This document shows, one piece after another, positions 46,199 to 56,442 of a stretch of 64,000 nucleotides of DNA; the stretch's first letter is position 1; each line of letters opens with the position of its first letter. Source of the DNA: Thermoplasmata archaeon. Its GTDB lineage: Archaea > Thermoplasmatota > Thermoplasmata > Thermoplasmatales > GCA-001856825. The notes below the pieces were generated by a model that was not told the DNA's origin, made no database searches, and saw only the letters and a list, made by a program, of their open reading frames with translations. The translations under genes were made by a program, and so were the position numbers. The DNA is taken from assembly GCA_023256475.1 (NCBI GenBank), contig JAGDXP010000022.1, positions 73,929-137,928 of the forward strand, written 5' to 3'.

Positions 46199-46984
46199 TC
46201 ATTTTCTGATCACAGCATCCAGAAGTGCAATGGGTTTAAGCATAGTCTCAATGATATAAAAAGGGTGATCTATTTTTGCGGCGATGCCTTCACGGCTTCT
46301 CTGGGCTAATTTGCCATTCTTGATGTAGGTTTTGGCTGTTGCTCTGAGATATGAGTATCTCTTCTTCACGAGCTTTCTGTAATTATTTATATCAGAATGA
46401 TCATGAATTACATAGGCCTCCGGAATGAACTTACCTCGATAACCTTTCTCAATCGCCCTCATATTTACATCATAATCTTCTGATCCACCCCATATGTTTT
46501 CATCGAAGCCACCCAGTGTATCAAATATTTCCTTTTTCCAGGCGGAATTTCCCATTGGGAGATACATAATATTTCTCGGAACCATGACATTGTAAATATA
46601 GTCTTCAAGCTTGTTGACATAATCTTCTGCCCTGGATTTGGGTTCCAAGTGCTTCGCTGGACCACCGGTAAAATCAGCAGAATTGTTTTCTATAGGTTCA
46701 GTCAACAATTTCAACCAGTCTGGGGAAGCAACCTCATCCGTGTCAATAAACGCGATTATCTCAGAATCTATCATCTTTATGGCCTTATTTCTGGTCTGTA
46801 CAACATTTCCCGGGATCAGTTCAAATCTTGCATTATACTGCTTGCATATGGATTTTATATCCCATCTGGTACCCCCATCTGCTACAAATATTTCATCGGG
46901 TTTTCTCGTTTGCTTCACGAGGGATTCCAGAGTATTGATAATCCTATTATCATTATAGGATGTGATTAGAACACTTACCTTCAC
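46199..46984 (-). CDS. Glycosyltransferase family 2
   Basis: A 261-aa GT-A glycosyltransferase. The N-terminal VSVLITSYNDNRIINTLESL is the nucleotide-sugar fold. IAFIDTDEVASPDWL holds the metal-binding D-x-D, and WGGSEDYDVNMRAIEKGY is the acceptor/base motif. No transmembrane helix, so it acts at the cytoplasmic face. It probably works with the divergent GT4 gene in surface glycan assembly. Confidence 0.9.
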   Translation of the reverse strand: MKVSVLITSYNDNRIINTLESLVKQTRKPDEIFVADGGTRWDIKSICKQYNARFELIPGNVVQTRNKAIKMIDSEIIAFIDTDEVASPDWLKLLTEPIENNSADFTGGPAKHLEPKSRAEDYVNKLEDYIYNVMVPRNIMYLPMGNSAWKKEIFDTLGGFDENIWGGSEDYDVNMRAIEKGYRGKFIPEAYVIHDHSDINNYRKLVKKRYSYLRATAKTYIKNGKLAQRSREGIAAKIDHPFYIIETMLKPIALLDAVIRK

Positions 46985-47055
46985 ATTTCCCCATAGATAT
47001 TTGATTTAAATGCTTATGGTATAAATTATAATCACGTAGTAAATATAGAAAGCAA

Positions 47056-48057
47056 ATGCTAACGATTGTTTATCCAAAGATAAATGTACCCAGTGGTAAC
47101 AAGAATTATGCAAATAGAATTATAAAGGGGTTGAAAAGAAAAAATTATGAATTCAAATCCGTGGGTATAAGAAAGATAGAATTCTCGATAGGAGGTAAGC
47201 CATTTGGAGGAATTATTTCACAGAATATTCAACTGAGGATTCACAGATTCAAGGATCATCCGATCCATGCACTTGTTCCCGAGGTTGCACCTAAGAATTG
47301 CGATGTGGTTACGGTTCATGATGTAATACCATTAAGAAAGAATGATTCATTCATTTCTTCCGTCTATGACAGAAAGGCCTATGAAATAATGTATCGAAAT
47401 GCAATTAACTCAAAAATTTTAATATCTTCAACCAACGTAGGGGTTAAAGAAATAGAAGATGGGTTAGGCGTCCCAAAGGATAGGATTAGGGTAGTTTATG
47501 AGAGCATCGATCATGATATTTTTTATCCAGACAAAGAGAATCCTTATCCAAATGATGGGAAATATCATCTCATAACGGTCGGGGATTTCAACCCGAGAAA
47601 GAGATTTGACTTACTGTTCGAAATATTTGGTGGTAGGGATGACATAACCCTATACCACATTGGCCCCATAAATTCCTGGAAAATGTACTATGAGAAAAGC
47701 AAGAGAATTGCCGACAGATTCTCTAACATAAAAATTTTGGGTCCAAAGGATTCCGACAGCCTCAGGAGGTATTTGAGCAATGCTCATCTATTCGTATATT
47801 ATTCTGAGGCAGAGGGATTTGGCCTTACACCCATAGAAGCCATGGCTACAGGCACTAACGTTCTCGTAAACCACCTTGATGTATTCCACGAAACCCTGGG
47901 AGATATGGCTTTCTTCTCCGACAGAGATAATTTCCTTGAAACCGCATACAGGGCAATTGCCAATCCAAGAAAGCCAGAATACTTAGTAGAGTATTCCAAG
48001 AAATATTCGCTGGAAAGGGAAATATCTGACCTAATCAAAATATATGAATCTCTATAG
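47056..48057 (+). CDS. Glycosyltransferase family 4
   Basis: GT-B retaining glycosyltransferase (333 aa). The donor-binding E-x7-E motif is EAEGFGLTPIEAMATGTNVLV near residues 254-274, and the middle has ITVGDFNPRKRFDLLFEIF. VVTVHDVIPL in the acceptor domain is typical of mannosyltransferase-like members. It is divergent from the GT2 gene across a 71-bp promoter region. Confidence 0.92.
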   Translation: MLTIVYPKINVPSGNKNYANRIIKGLKRKNYEFKSVGIRKIEFSIGGKPFGGIISQNIQLRIHRFKDHPIHALVPEVAPKNCDVVTVHDVIPLRKNDSFISSVYDRKAYEIMYRNAINSKILISSTNVGVKEIEDGLGVPKDRIRVVYESIDHDIFYPDKENPYPNDGKYHLITVGDFNPRKRFDLLFEIFGGRDDITLYHIGPINSWKMYYEKSKRIADRFSNIKILGPKDSDSLRRYLSNAHLFVYYSEAEGFGLTPIEAMATGTNVLVNHLDVFHETLGDMAFFSDRDNFLETAYRAIANPRKPEYLVEYSKKYSLEREISDLIKIYESL

Positions 48058-48098
48058 GTCTAAGTTAAAATTATCAAAATAAAAAATGAAGCAAAAAA

Positions 48099-49661
48099 TT
48101 AATCTGGAATTTCCTTTAATTCTTCCCCTTTAATTGCCACTTCTCCCAGCTCAATTGGGCTCGATAGATATGTACCTATTCCATATATTAGCAGCCCAAA
48201 CATGAAAACGATTATGTTGTCATATGGGAAAGGTATAAAGTTGATTCCCTCGCTTCCTAGGTATGATAAGAACGGTATACCTATTAACATTGCTATAAAC
48301 CACGAACCTCCGATAAGATCCCCCTGCTCTATTCCAGATTTTTTAACTGAGTATATGAATGGTAATATTCCAAATATTGCTATTATGCTCATATAGAGTG
48401 TATAGGGATATCCAGACCAATATATCAATAGGATGGAAAAGGAAAAGGCAACGGGTGACAAAATCCTTATTAATCCCATTTTTTGCCCCTGGAATAGACC
48501 TTTCCTATACATGATCTCCAGAGCTAATGGCCCTGTTGCATAAGCAATTATGCTCATTCCTGAGTTTATTGATACCAATGATTGCCAGGATGGGAATGGC
48601 AATATGAATATGAGCATTATAAATAGATCAAACGCCAGTGCAAAGAATGGAACTCCAAACCTATTCAATTTTTTGAAAATGCTGGGAAGGAAACCCATAT
48701 CACCCAGAGCGTAGACAACCCTTGAAGTTGAAGTTTGATAAATATTTCCAGTACCCAATGGAGATATAACCCCATCCACCAGAAGTATCATTGCCAACCA
48801 TGTGAGTCCCAGGGTTGAAGCCAAGACCAGCATAGGCCCTTTCACATATTGTGAACTGGATATACTCTGCCAGTCACCCTGAACTAGATTTCCCCATTGG
48901 AATGAGGCTATAAATGCCAATTGAACTGTTATATAGATTATCGTGGATATGACAACACTCAAAATAATGGCCCTAGGGAGGGTCCTCTCAGGATCCTTCG
49001 CTTCACCTGCCAGTTCAACTGCCTGCCTGAATCCAAGGAATGAAAATGCTATGCCCGATAATGGGATGGTGGCCAGGATGGTCTTTAAATAAGGTCCCTG
49101 TATCTGGAAATTTGTAAAATTGCTCCATGAGAAGTAAGTGATCAGAAAGGCTATTGATGCGGTCAACGGAATTATGATTTTTATGAAAGTTAATCCGAAA
49201 TTAAATTTGCTGACCCTGGAAATACCAACGGAGTTTATTAAGAAGAAACCAATTAGTAGCAATACGGCAGCAATAATACCCTTCTGGGTCAATAATCCAC
49301 TGGAGTTGATGAAGCCACCCATAATAAAATTCAGATATGTAAGCGCAGCAATAGTCTCCAGCGGTGGGGTTGATACATATCCCATAAACAATGACCAGCC
49401 ATTGAGAGCTGTGGTCAACTTTCCGTGAGTATATTTTGGAAATACAGCAGCCGCCCCTGCCATGGGCATTTTTAGGGAGAGCTTTGCATATACCAGGGCT
49501 ATAGTTGATATAATAAGAGCACCAATTATCCACGATATGACTGCAAAAGGACCAGCCATTGATGAGGCGTAGAATGCGCTAAATAGCCAACCGGATCCAA
49601 TCATTCCAGCAATGGATGCAAATGTCAGTTGCCATACACCCAATTCTCTTTTAAGACCCAT
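48099..49661 (-). CDS. APC-family amino acid permease
   Basis: A 520-aa amino acid/polyamine transporter with about 12 TM segments. The N-terminal signature LTFASIAGMIGSGWLFSAFY (unwound helix 1) and the later FSFLGFRQAVELAGEAKDPERTLPRAI are standard. Amino acid uptake fits a peptide-eating acidophile. It is convergent with the GT4 gene and divergent from the SALARKI gene. Confidence 0.93.
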   Translation of the reverse strand: MGLKRELGVWQLTFASIAGMIGSGWLFSAFYASSMAGPFAVISWIIGALIISTIALVYAKLSLKMPMAGAAAVFPKYTHGKLTTALNGWSLFMGYVSTPPLETIAALTYLNFIMGGFINSSGLLTQKGIIAAVLLLIGFFLINSVGISRVSKFNFGLTFIKIIIPLTASIAFLITYFSWSNFTNFQIQGPYLKTILATIPLSGIAFSFLGFRQAVELAGEAKDPERTLPRAIILSVVISTIIYITVQLAFIASFQWGNLVQGDWQSISSSQYVKGPMLVLASTLGLTWLAMILLVDGVISPLGTGNIYQTSTSRVVYALGDMGFLPSIFKKLNRFGVPFFALAFDLFIMLIFILPFPSWQSLVSINSGMSIIAYATGPLALEIMYRKGLFQGQKMGLIRILSPVAFSFSILLIYWSGYPYTLYMSIIAIFGILPFIYSVKKSGIEQGDLIGGSWFIAMLIGIPFLSYLGSEGINFIPFPYDNIIVFMFGLLIYGIGTYLSSPIELGEVAIKGEELKEIPD

Positions 49662-49775
49662 GGAAAAAGTTTACACTTTAGGGTATAAATTGGTATTGGC
49701 TAAGAATATTTTCCAATTTTATCAAATTGGGCACAATGGAAAATATTAACATCTTGATCAGCATCATGACCAGTA

Positions 49776-50402
49776 TTGAACATCTCTGACCAGGTTCGGG
49801 ATTATTTACGGAAGAATCCAAATATCCGGATTGCAGTGGAGATGGGCATAGTTAATTACTCTGCGTTAGCCAGGAAAATAATGAAGGAGGAAAATATTGA
49901 AAATTTCGATGCAATAATATCAACATTGAAAAGGATCCCCAAATCTGAAAGGGAACCAACTTCAATTAAAAGAATTCTGAAAAATTCCAAAATTGAAACA
50001 GTTACAGGTCTATCTTATATTGTCCTGAAATCAACCACCGCAAATATGAGAAAGGCTGTAAACTCACTGGCATCTATAATAAGGGACTATCACAAATACA
50101 GGATTGTGCAGAGCGTTCAGGGTATAGGAGTTATAATTGACGACTCAGACTTAGACAGATTCATTCTCTCGATTCCAAGGACCGAAATAATTGAGGAGAT
50201 GAGAAACATTGGAGAGCTAATAGTGACAAGCAACGAAGATACAACATATATAAAGGGTTACGTTGCTTACATAACAAATTTGCTTGCATCTAATGATATC
50301 AATATGCTTCAGATAATTTCATTCTATACTGATGTTACGGTGATACTGGAAATAAAAGATGTATCACGCGCATTCGAAGTTCTGATAAAGGAGATAAGTT
50401 AG
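49776..50402 (+). CDS. SALARKI-type regulator-like protein, paralogue 1
   Basis: A 208-aa protein starting at TTG 49776 (no in-frame ATG upstream before a stop; TATA-like AAAATATTA at 49738-49746). The N-terminus NPNIRIAVEMGIVNYSALARKI looks like a small helical or HTH module. The C-terminal half (about 80-208) has alternating strands and helices compatible with ACT-like small-molecule-binding domains. It is clearly related to the protein at 54076. Probably a ligand-responsive regulator, by inference. Confidence 0.7.
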   Translation: MNISDQVRDYLRKNPNIRIAVEMGIVNYSALARKIMKEENIENFDAIISTLKRIPKSEREPTSIKRILKNSKIETVTGLSYIVLKSTTANMRKAVNSLASIIRDYHKYRIVQSVQGIGVIIDDSDLDRFILSIPRTEIIEEMRNIGELIVTSNEDTTYIKGYVAYITNLLASNDINMLQIISFYTDVTVILEIKDVSRAFEVLIKEIS

Positions 50403-50569
50403 GTTTTTACCAAGTGCATTGAAATACAAAGCGCATATTCCATTAACTTCTGAATTCTTTCAAGTATGATTAGATAAACATCTTATAAGATTCAATTATA
50501 GATCATTATTCTGAGTGCTGAAATTAAAAGAATTGGAAAACGCTTTTTATATGATAAGCATAAACATTC

Positions 50570-51472
50570 ATGCGTGCTTTGGTCACTGGTGGCTCAGGAT
50601 TCATAGGTAGGAACATTATAGAGCAATTGAATGAACTTGGTTTTGAGACAATTTCTTATGACATTGCGGATAAGAATTCCAGCTCACATAGTCATGTAAA
50701 AGGTAGTATATTGGATAGGGAAAAACTAAGACAATCCATGAAAGGGGTGGATTATGTATTCCACCTTGCAGCTGTTACTTCTCCTCCCGAATTTGAGAAC
50801 TTCGATTCGGAAGGATATGCAGTTAATGTTATGGGTACATATAATGTATTGACAATTAGCCAAATGAGTGGTGTTAAGAGGGTAATTTTTGCATCCTCAT
50901 CGTCTGTTTATGGTATACAATCGAAACCAACAAGGGAAAGTGATATACCCACAAGTTATACCAATATGTATCCAACCAGCAAATTGATTAATGAAATCAC
51001 TGCCAGAACTATGAACTTTTATGGGTTGGAAACTATTGGACTAAGGTTTTTCAATACCTACGGCATAGGGGAGAACTCTAAGGGGAGCTATTCCAGTGTA
51101 ATCTGGAAATTTATAGAATCCATAAGAAAAGGCGAAAGGCCAATCATATATGGTGATGGTAAGCAGAGGAGAGATTTCATTTATGTCGAAGATGCAGCAA
51201 GAGCAGCGATAAATGCCATTAATTATGGTAAGCCCGGGGAGGCCTATAATGTTGGTACAGGAACATCTACGGAATTCAACGAGATATTTAAGATTGTCAA
51301 GGAGGAAACAGGATACAAGGGGGAACCGATGTATATCCCCAATCCATTAAAGAGCTATCAGATGTTTACTCAGGCAGACATGACAAAAACCAGTTCAGAA
51401 TTGAAGTTTATTCCGAGGTATACAATCAGGGAAGGTGTAAGGAAAATACTGGATAATCTAGATGGTAACTAA
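50570..51472 (+). CDS. NAD-dependent sugar epimerase/dehydratase
   Basis: Extended short-chain dehydrogenase (300 aa), similar to UDP-glucose 4-epimerase. NAD site TGGSGFIGRN at the N-terminus, catalytic Ser in ASSSSVYG, and Y-x3-K in MYPTSKL. GDGKQRRDFIYVEDAARA and YNVGTGTSTEFNE are conserved in the family. It likely supplies a nucleotide sugar to the glycosyltransferases a few kb upstream. A TATA-like CTTTTTATATG (50543-50553) precedes the ATG by about 22 nt. Confidence 0.93.
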   Translation: MRALVTGGSGFIGRNIIEQLNELGFETISYDIADKNSSSHSHVKGSILDREKLRQSMKGVDYVFHLAAVTSPPEFENFDSEGYAVNVMGTYNVLTISQMSGVKRVIFASSSSVYGIQSKPTRESDIPTSYTNMYPTSKLINEITARTMNFYGLETIGLRFFNTYGIGENSKGSYSSVIWKFIESIRKGERPIIYGDGKQRRDFIYVEDAARAAINAINYGKPGEAYNVGTGTSTEFNEIFKIVKEETGYKGEPMYIPNPLKSYQMFTQADMTKTSSELKFIPRYTIREGVRKILDNLDGN

Positions 51473-51695
51473 GTAAGATGTTCATTTTAGCAATTATATT
51501 CACATATGTTTCTCCCTCTTAATTTATAATAAAGCACCTGTTATGAGAGTCGAGCAAGAGAATGAAAAACAGGGGAACTTTTAAATTCAAAAATTCTTAA
51601 GTTAACCATAAGAAGACAATTATTAGAAAACACTTACAACAACTCAGTCTCTATATACGAAATCTATTTATAGTCGTATGACTATTGTCAGACAT

Positions 51696-52358
51696 ATGTC
51701 ACTCGTCACTATCCATGGATGGAAATCGAAGGCAAAGACTGAAAAAACAGGGGAACCGAGGAAATTCTCACTTAGATCTTCAATAGCGATTGCATATATA
51801 TCCACTATACTCCTCTGGTGGCTTCCAATATTTGGTCCCATGATTTCCGGCTACGTTTCAGGTAGAGCAGCAGGTACTAAATGGAAAGGGTTGCTCTCCA
51901 CAACTGTAGTTGCATTAACGTTTGCAATCACATCCTTCATTATATCATTCAGGGAAACATGGGTTCCTAATTATCTTAATTCATACTTTAACTCAACAAT
52001 TTTGAACAATATAACCCACATATCACCATTTGTTGGGTGGTTGTTATACTCCTTGGAAATGGCTCTGACAAATTTTAATTCCTATGTGTTTGAAAGGCCG
52101 CCAAATTGGGAGGTTTTAATAGTTTTTGGCTTCCTAGGTGGAGCTATGTCAGAATTGGCAATTTTAAATAATGAGCGTAAAAGCATTCTGGCTGCAAAGC
52201 ACCCAAAGCACAGGGACGAAGAAGCCGTTAAACCCAAAGTTGTGGAATATGAGCCAGCTGATAAGCCACATCCATTGATTAAAAGAGTCTTCAAGGAAAA
52301 AGAAAGGGAGAGCCCACCCGAACCACAATCAACGAACGAGAGCGACGAATACATATAG
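51696..52358 (+). CDS. Hypothetical membrane protein with GPMISGYVSGRAAG motif
   Basis: I start at ATG 51696 because a CTATTTATAG TATA-like element (51664-51673) is about 27 nt upstream, leaving the in-frame ATG 51678 too close. The 220-aa protein has 3-4 transmembrane segments between about residues 27 and 155, including the glycine-rich FGPMISGYVSGRAAGTKWKG. The hydrophilic, charged C-terminal tail of about 60 residues ends ESDEYI. Similar glycine-rich hairpins occur in archaeal DUF5518-like proteins, but I cannot assign a family. Confidence 0.68.
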   Translation: MSLVTIHGWKSKAKTEKTGEPRKFSLRSSIAIAYISTILLWWLPIFGPMISGYVSGRAAGTKWKGLLSTTVVALTFAITSFIISFRETWVPNYLNSYFNSTILNNITHISPFVGWLLYSLEMALTNFNSYVFERPPNWEVLIVFGFLGGAMSELAILNNERKSILAAKHPKHRDEEAVKPKVVEYEPADKPHPLIKRVFKEKERESPPEPQSTNESDEYI

Positions 52359-52577
52359 CATCGTTTCTTCTCTGAATTGTTTCTGAATTGATTTATTTTA
52401 ATTTTAAAAGTTAAAATCGATTTCTTAATGAAAATTAATATTACATACATTTAATTCCAAAGATTAGACCGTGGCAGATGGCTTAGGTTACAGACTCTGG
52501 AATTAAATTTCAATATGAAATAACGCAATTTTAAAATTGAAATTAAAATTAAAAATAATTGAGGGATTAAAACCTAT

Positions 52578-53960
52578 TTATGCAAATCCTTGAGCATTGA
52601 TTTTCATGTGCATAAAGTATCTTAGCGTTATCCTTGCGCCTATAAATACGAATATCATGAAGGTGAAGCTGGAAATGGCCATTTTAATGTTACCGCTTAG
52701 TATATGGCCTGAGGCACAACCGTTAGCCATTCTTGCCCCAAACAAGACTAGGAATGCGCCAAAGAAACTACCTAATGGCCTGAATTTTGGATTATGTCTC
52801 TGAGTCCATATTTTTGGTACCTGCCTTTTAAATCCCATGAATCTCCTTGATATCAATGTTGCAGAGATAAGCCCACCGATGAAGGTGCTGGTGTCTGTAA
52901 ATGGTTCCCAGCCTATTTCGCTGAACGGTTTATTTACGGGTATGCCATTGATTATGTGAAGTCCTCCAAACATCTGGAAATATGGATTAGAAGCAGCCCA
53001 GGTTGGATTCACAAGATATGATAGCTGTGCGCCAATCCAGGAATAGGTGGTAGATTCTCCGAAGATCTGGTGCAAAATTATTACTGCCACCGCAGTTATG
53101 GTAAAAGCTAATCCAAGGGGAATGGTCATCCTAGCATTTTCAATGCTGCTTTCGTTTATGATTTTATTGAGATATCTATTGCTATTTGGATATTTTTCTA
53201 AGTCTTCATTGACCACAGTTTCGAAGGATATGGTTTCATTACTTTTTCCGAGCATATGATACCCACAGGAATTTCTAATTTTGGCTCCAGGATATCTTGG
53301 AAGGAAGAGGAAAAGTAGCATCATGATAATTCCAAATACTAAACTTACTAAGAAGATCCCTATTTTTGAATTTATTCCTATTATAGAAGCCCAAGTTATA
53401 GGACCATAATTTAGCGTATTCCAGAGTGGCCCCCTGAGAATCCCAAATAGCACCGACCACGTAAAGGCTCCAAGAAGTCCTCCCAATAGGGCGTATATCG
53501 CATCCCTCCTTCCTTGACCAAGTGCGATCCAAATTGTTCCTGGGAAATATCCTGCTAGTCCAACTCCGACTCCAAAAATTAGGCCTCCAATTACAACTCC
53601 TGGAACAAAGAAGTCCTTTATTCCGAAATTGGGTTGAGTTATTAGGGCGACTCCATAGAGAATTATAGATCCCAGGCCAATTGCAAATCCAAAACATACC
53701 ATCAGAAATCTATCCTGAAATGCCATAACTCTCCACAATGTATCTGGGTCTGTAAAATTCCACAATTCAAGGGGAATTGCCAAAGGGAGTGCAACGATTA
53801 AACCAAGCCACAAAGGTGCCTTCCTTTCATGGAAGAAAACTTGCATAATTATGCCTGTGGCCATCAAGGCTATAGATAATATTAAAAGTCCGTATACAGC
53901 ATCCCAAAATATCCTTTTGTCTCGGGATAGGTTGGGATTATTATTCGATGTTTCAAACAT
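52578..53960 (-). CDS. YeeE/YedE-family sulfur transporter
   Basis: A 460-aa protein with about 12 TM segments in two homologous halves. The second half has GARMANGCASGHILSG, the Cys-containing signature of thiosulfate/sulfur-compound transporters (TsuA/YeeE). The equivalent first-half loop reads GVGLAGYFPGT, with Phe where Cys is usual. An extra Cys occurs in RNSCGYHML in the linker. Import of a sulfur compound is likely from family knowledge, but the missing Cys makes the exact mechanism uncertain. Confidence 0.85.
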   Translation of the reverse strand: MFETSNNNPNLSRDKRIFWDAVYGLLILSIALMATGIIMQVFFHERKAPLWLGLIVALPLAIPLELWNFTDPDTLWRVMAFQDRFLMVCFGFAIGLGSIILYGVALITQPNFGIKDFFVPGVVIGGLIFGVGVGLAGYFPGTIWIALGQGRRDAIYALLGGLLGAFTWSVLFGILRGPLWNTLNYGPITWASIIGINSKIGIFLVSLVFGIIMMLLFLFLPRYPGAKIRNSCGYHMLGKSNETISFETVVNEDLEKYPNSNRYLNKIINESSIENARMTIPLGLAFTITAVAVIILHQIFGESTTYSWIGAQLSYLVNPTWAASNPYFQMFGGLHIINGIPVNKPFSEIGWEPFTDTSTFIGGLISATLISRRFMGFKRQVPKIWTQRHNPKFRPLGSFFGAFLVLFGARMANGCASGHILSGNIKMAISSFTFMIFVFIGARITLRYFMHMKINAQGFA

Positions 53961-54075
53961 TTGGCATCATCTTCATATTTTCATCAAGTATTTACGATTT
54001 ATGAATATATTTCTTAAAAATGACAAATAATCCCATATGATAAATATTATATCAAATATTTGATTGTGTGTCAAC

Positions 54076-54654
54076 ATGAAAGGACTGAAGGTGCCAGATG
54101 TGGTTGAATCTATAGTGGAAAACGATATTATTTACAAATTATCTTTGAGGAAGGGAATAGCGAACTCAAATGCTTTGGCCAGGAAAATCAAGCCTGAGGT
54201 TGATCGCATTACGGGACATGATATACCTATCAATACAATTGCAAAGATATTAGCAAGGCGGTTCAGAGCAATTGACCAAATTGATGGGGATATATACGAT
54301 GCGCTCAACGAGATGGAGATATCTTTGGAATATGGCTACACCAGAAGTATGACTGAAAGTGAAGAATTATTGAAGTATAATTTCAAAATTGCGATAAAGT
54401 TAGGACAGAAGTATGAAATTCTATACAAAGATGAAAGTAGTTCAGAATTTGCATTACTTAAATTAAAACTTAAGGAGGTATATTCAGAGACTCCTGGAAT
54501 CACTGTACTCATCATTTCAATTCTTGAGTTATATGAAATTAGTGTAAGATACACATATAGAATGGGCCATGAAATATGGTTCTTAATTGATAGTGAGTAT
54601 GGTTCCATAGCCGCAGAAAAATTGCTATTTTTATCAAGGCCGATCAAAAGATAA
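54076..54654 (+). CDS. SALARKI-type regulator-like protein, paralogue 2
   Basis: I use ATG 54076 (192 aa), about 28 nt after a TATA-like TATTATAT; an in-frame TTG at 54064 is less likely. The N-terminus (VVESIVENDIIYKLSLRKGIANSNALARKI) matches the protein at 49776 (GIVNYSALARKI) in order and spacing, followed by AKILARRFRAI, a probable DNA- or RNA-binding helix. The C-terminal half alternates strands and helices. It lies 153 nt before the KaiC/GvpD-like ATPase on the same strand. A regulator role is inference. Confidence 0.68.
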   Translation: MKGLKVPDVVESIVENDIIYKLSLRKGIANSNALARKIKPEVDRITGHDIPINTIAKILARRFRAIDQIDGDIYDALNEMEISLEYGYTRSMTESEELLKYNFKIAIKLGQKYEILYKDESSSEFALLKLKLKEVYSETPGITVLIISILELYEISVRYTYRMGHEIWFLIDSEYGSIAAEKLLFLSRPIKR

Positions 54655-54807
54655 TAACGTTGGATCCAAAGAACCGTATTTATATGATCAATGAAATAGA
54701 TGCCTGAAATTACTTTCGAACCAGGATTGAATTTCTTCATCCCTAATATATACCAGCTTTTAGATAAAACTTAAATCTCTTTGATTAATACTACACTAGG
54801 AAATCAA

Positions 54808-56283
54808 ATGAATATTCCACCCGAAATAATTGAGTTTATAGACGGTAATTGGGGTAAGTCCTTAATAATAAAAGGGAGTCCCGGATCAGGCAAGACCACA
54901 TTAGCATTAGAAATTATGGGTCATGCTATGAAGAAGAACGGGGCAATTTATTTTTCAACGAGGCAAGGGGATGAATCCCTATATCATCAATTTCCGTGGC
55001 TCAGGTCCGAAGATTACAAGAATGTGATCATTGATACGTCTTATGAATTTTTAGAATCCTTGGGTAATAATGAAGAGGATATAATACATATTTCATCTAA
55101 AAGTGAGAAGATTAATGCGTCACGTAAATTTTTGGGTTCTATCAGAGATGGAGTCGAACCAGTATTATCCTTAAATAACATAATGAAGCTAAATGTAAGG
55201 CGAAAGGAATTCTTCAGATTAATATATATGCTGAAGTCGAAGTATAAGCCCGGGTTAGTTTTAATAATTGATAGTATAGAAGGAATTGCACAGAGATGGA
55301 ATATTACAAAAGTAGAATTAATGGATGCAATCCAAAAAGATCTGGTAGAGAATTCAAGTCTGAACATCCTGGTTATTTCAGAGCAAAATGACACAACCAA
55401 CTCAATAGATGTGCTTGAGTATCTTGCAGATGGGGTAATAAGGTTAGAAAAGAGGCTGATTGAAAACAGGATGACGAGGACTTTAATATTTGATAAACTG
55501 AGATTTGTTGAATCAAAAAACGTAATTCATAATTACACACTTGCAGGCGGGAGATTCAATTATTTTGATCAGACTCTATATTCTAATGTACATAAATATA
55601 AAATAAGGTCAATTAATAATAAAGTCAGTACAGGTTTCCAGGAGCTTGATTCCATAATCAACGATGAGGCCAAGATTAATTTTGCCGTATTAGAAGCAGG
55701 TAACATTCCAAAAGAATTCTTCCTTTATATTTTAGCGCCATTAATAATGAAATCAGTTGAAAATAATATAGGTGTTATAATATCCTGCGATCCTAACGAT
55801 GATGCAAATGAAGAATTTAGCGTTTTGTCTAATTTCGGGGATCCAAAGATTCTTTCTGAGAAGGTTAGGATTATTGATTTTGGATCAGAATTAGCAGGGA
55901 AGAAATACATTATCCCTATGGGATATGATGATCCATCCATCCGGGAAAGAGAATTGACAAGAGCAATAGTGGAACTGATGGACAGTTCAAAATCAATTTT
56001 ACACATCTATAGATCATCTGGAATAGAGAGAATTTACGGAAAAATAATGAGCGCAGAAGATCTATCAAAGCTATTATCATCCATAAGACCAAGGAGAGAT
56101 AAGATAATTCTTATTGATGACAGAAATCAACCTGATAGTCATTTTTCTAAAATCGGAAATATTACATTTAAGAGTAAGTACCTAGGGCGGATTCCAGTAA
56201 TTTATAGTGATACTCCATTCACTCCTTTTTATGGACTCCAATTAGATGACGAAGGAAAATTATTCATGCAGCCGATTGAATAG
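54808..56283 (+). CDS. Two-domain KaiC/GvpD-like ATPase
   Basis: A 491-aa protein from ATG 54808 (a TTG at 54781 is in frame). The first RecA-like domain has Walker A GSPGSGKTT (23-31) and Walker B VLIIDS (151-156). The second domain starts about 275 (KVSTGFQELDSII, the KaiC-type entry motif) but lacks a P-loop (FAVLEAGNIPKEFFL). One active plus one dead RecA domain recalls GvpD and other archaeal KaiC-like signalling ATPases. The neighbouring SALARKI protein is a plausible partner. Role unknown. Confidence 0.78.
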   Translation: MNIPPEIIEFIDGNWGKSLIIKGSPGSGKTTLALEIMGHAMKKNGAIYFSTRQGDESLYHQFPWLRSEDYKNVIIDTSYEFLESLGNNEEDIIHISSKSEKINASRKFLGSIRDGVEPVLSLNNIMKLNVRRKEFFRLIYMLKSKYKPGLVLIIDSIEGIAQRWNITKVELMDAIQKDLVENSSLNILVISEQNDTTNSIDVLEYLADGVIRLEKRLIENRMTRTLIFDKLRFVESKNVIHNYTLAGGRFNYFDQTLYSNVHKYKIRSINNKVSTGFQELDSIINDEAKINFAVLEAGNIPKEFFLYILAPLIMKSVENNIGVIISCDPNDDANEEFSVLSNFGDPKILSEKVRIIDFGSELAGKKYIIPMGYDDPSIRERELTRAIVELMDSSKSILHIYRSSGIERIYGKIMSAEDLSKLLSSIRPRRDKIILIDDRNQPDSHFSKIGNITFKSKYLGRIPVIYSDTPFTPFYGLQLDDEGKLFMQPIE

Positions 56284-56442
56284 AATTTCAATTATTTCCA
56301 GAACGTATTCTCATTTTCTATTACTTTTATAATGTGCCTGTGAAAGCTGATAAGTTAGTTTATGGATAAACTTTCGGAATTTTTTTTAACAATAATGATA
56401 TTCTTTTGAAAATTTTTCATTGTTGCCGAGCATCCCAATAAA

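Noticed and set aside
51562-51757. GAAAAACAGGGGAAC occurring near 51564 and, with one extra A, near 51741
   Set aside because: A single short similarity, possibly a remnant duplication at the start of the 51696 gene; too weak to call a functional repeat.
52440-52577. GC-richer patch near 52466-52500 in an AT-rich gap, checked as a possible tRNA or small RNA
   Set aside because: No cloverleaf stems, no T-loop consensus and no C/D box pair could be found by eye.
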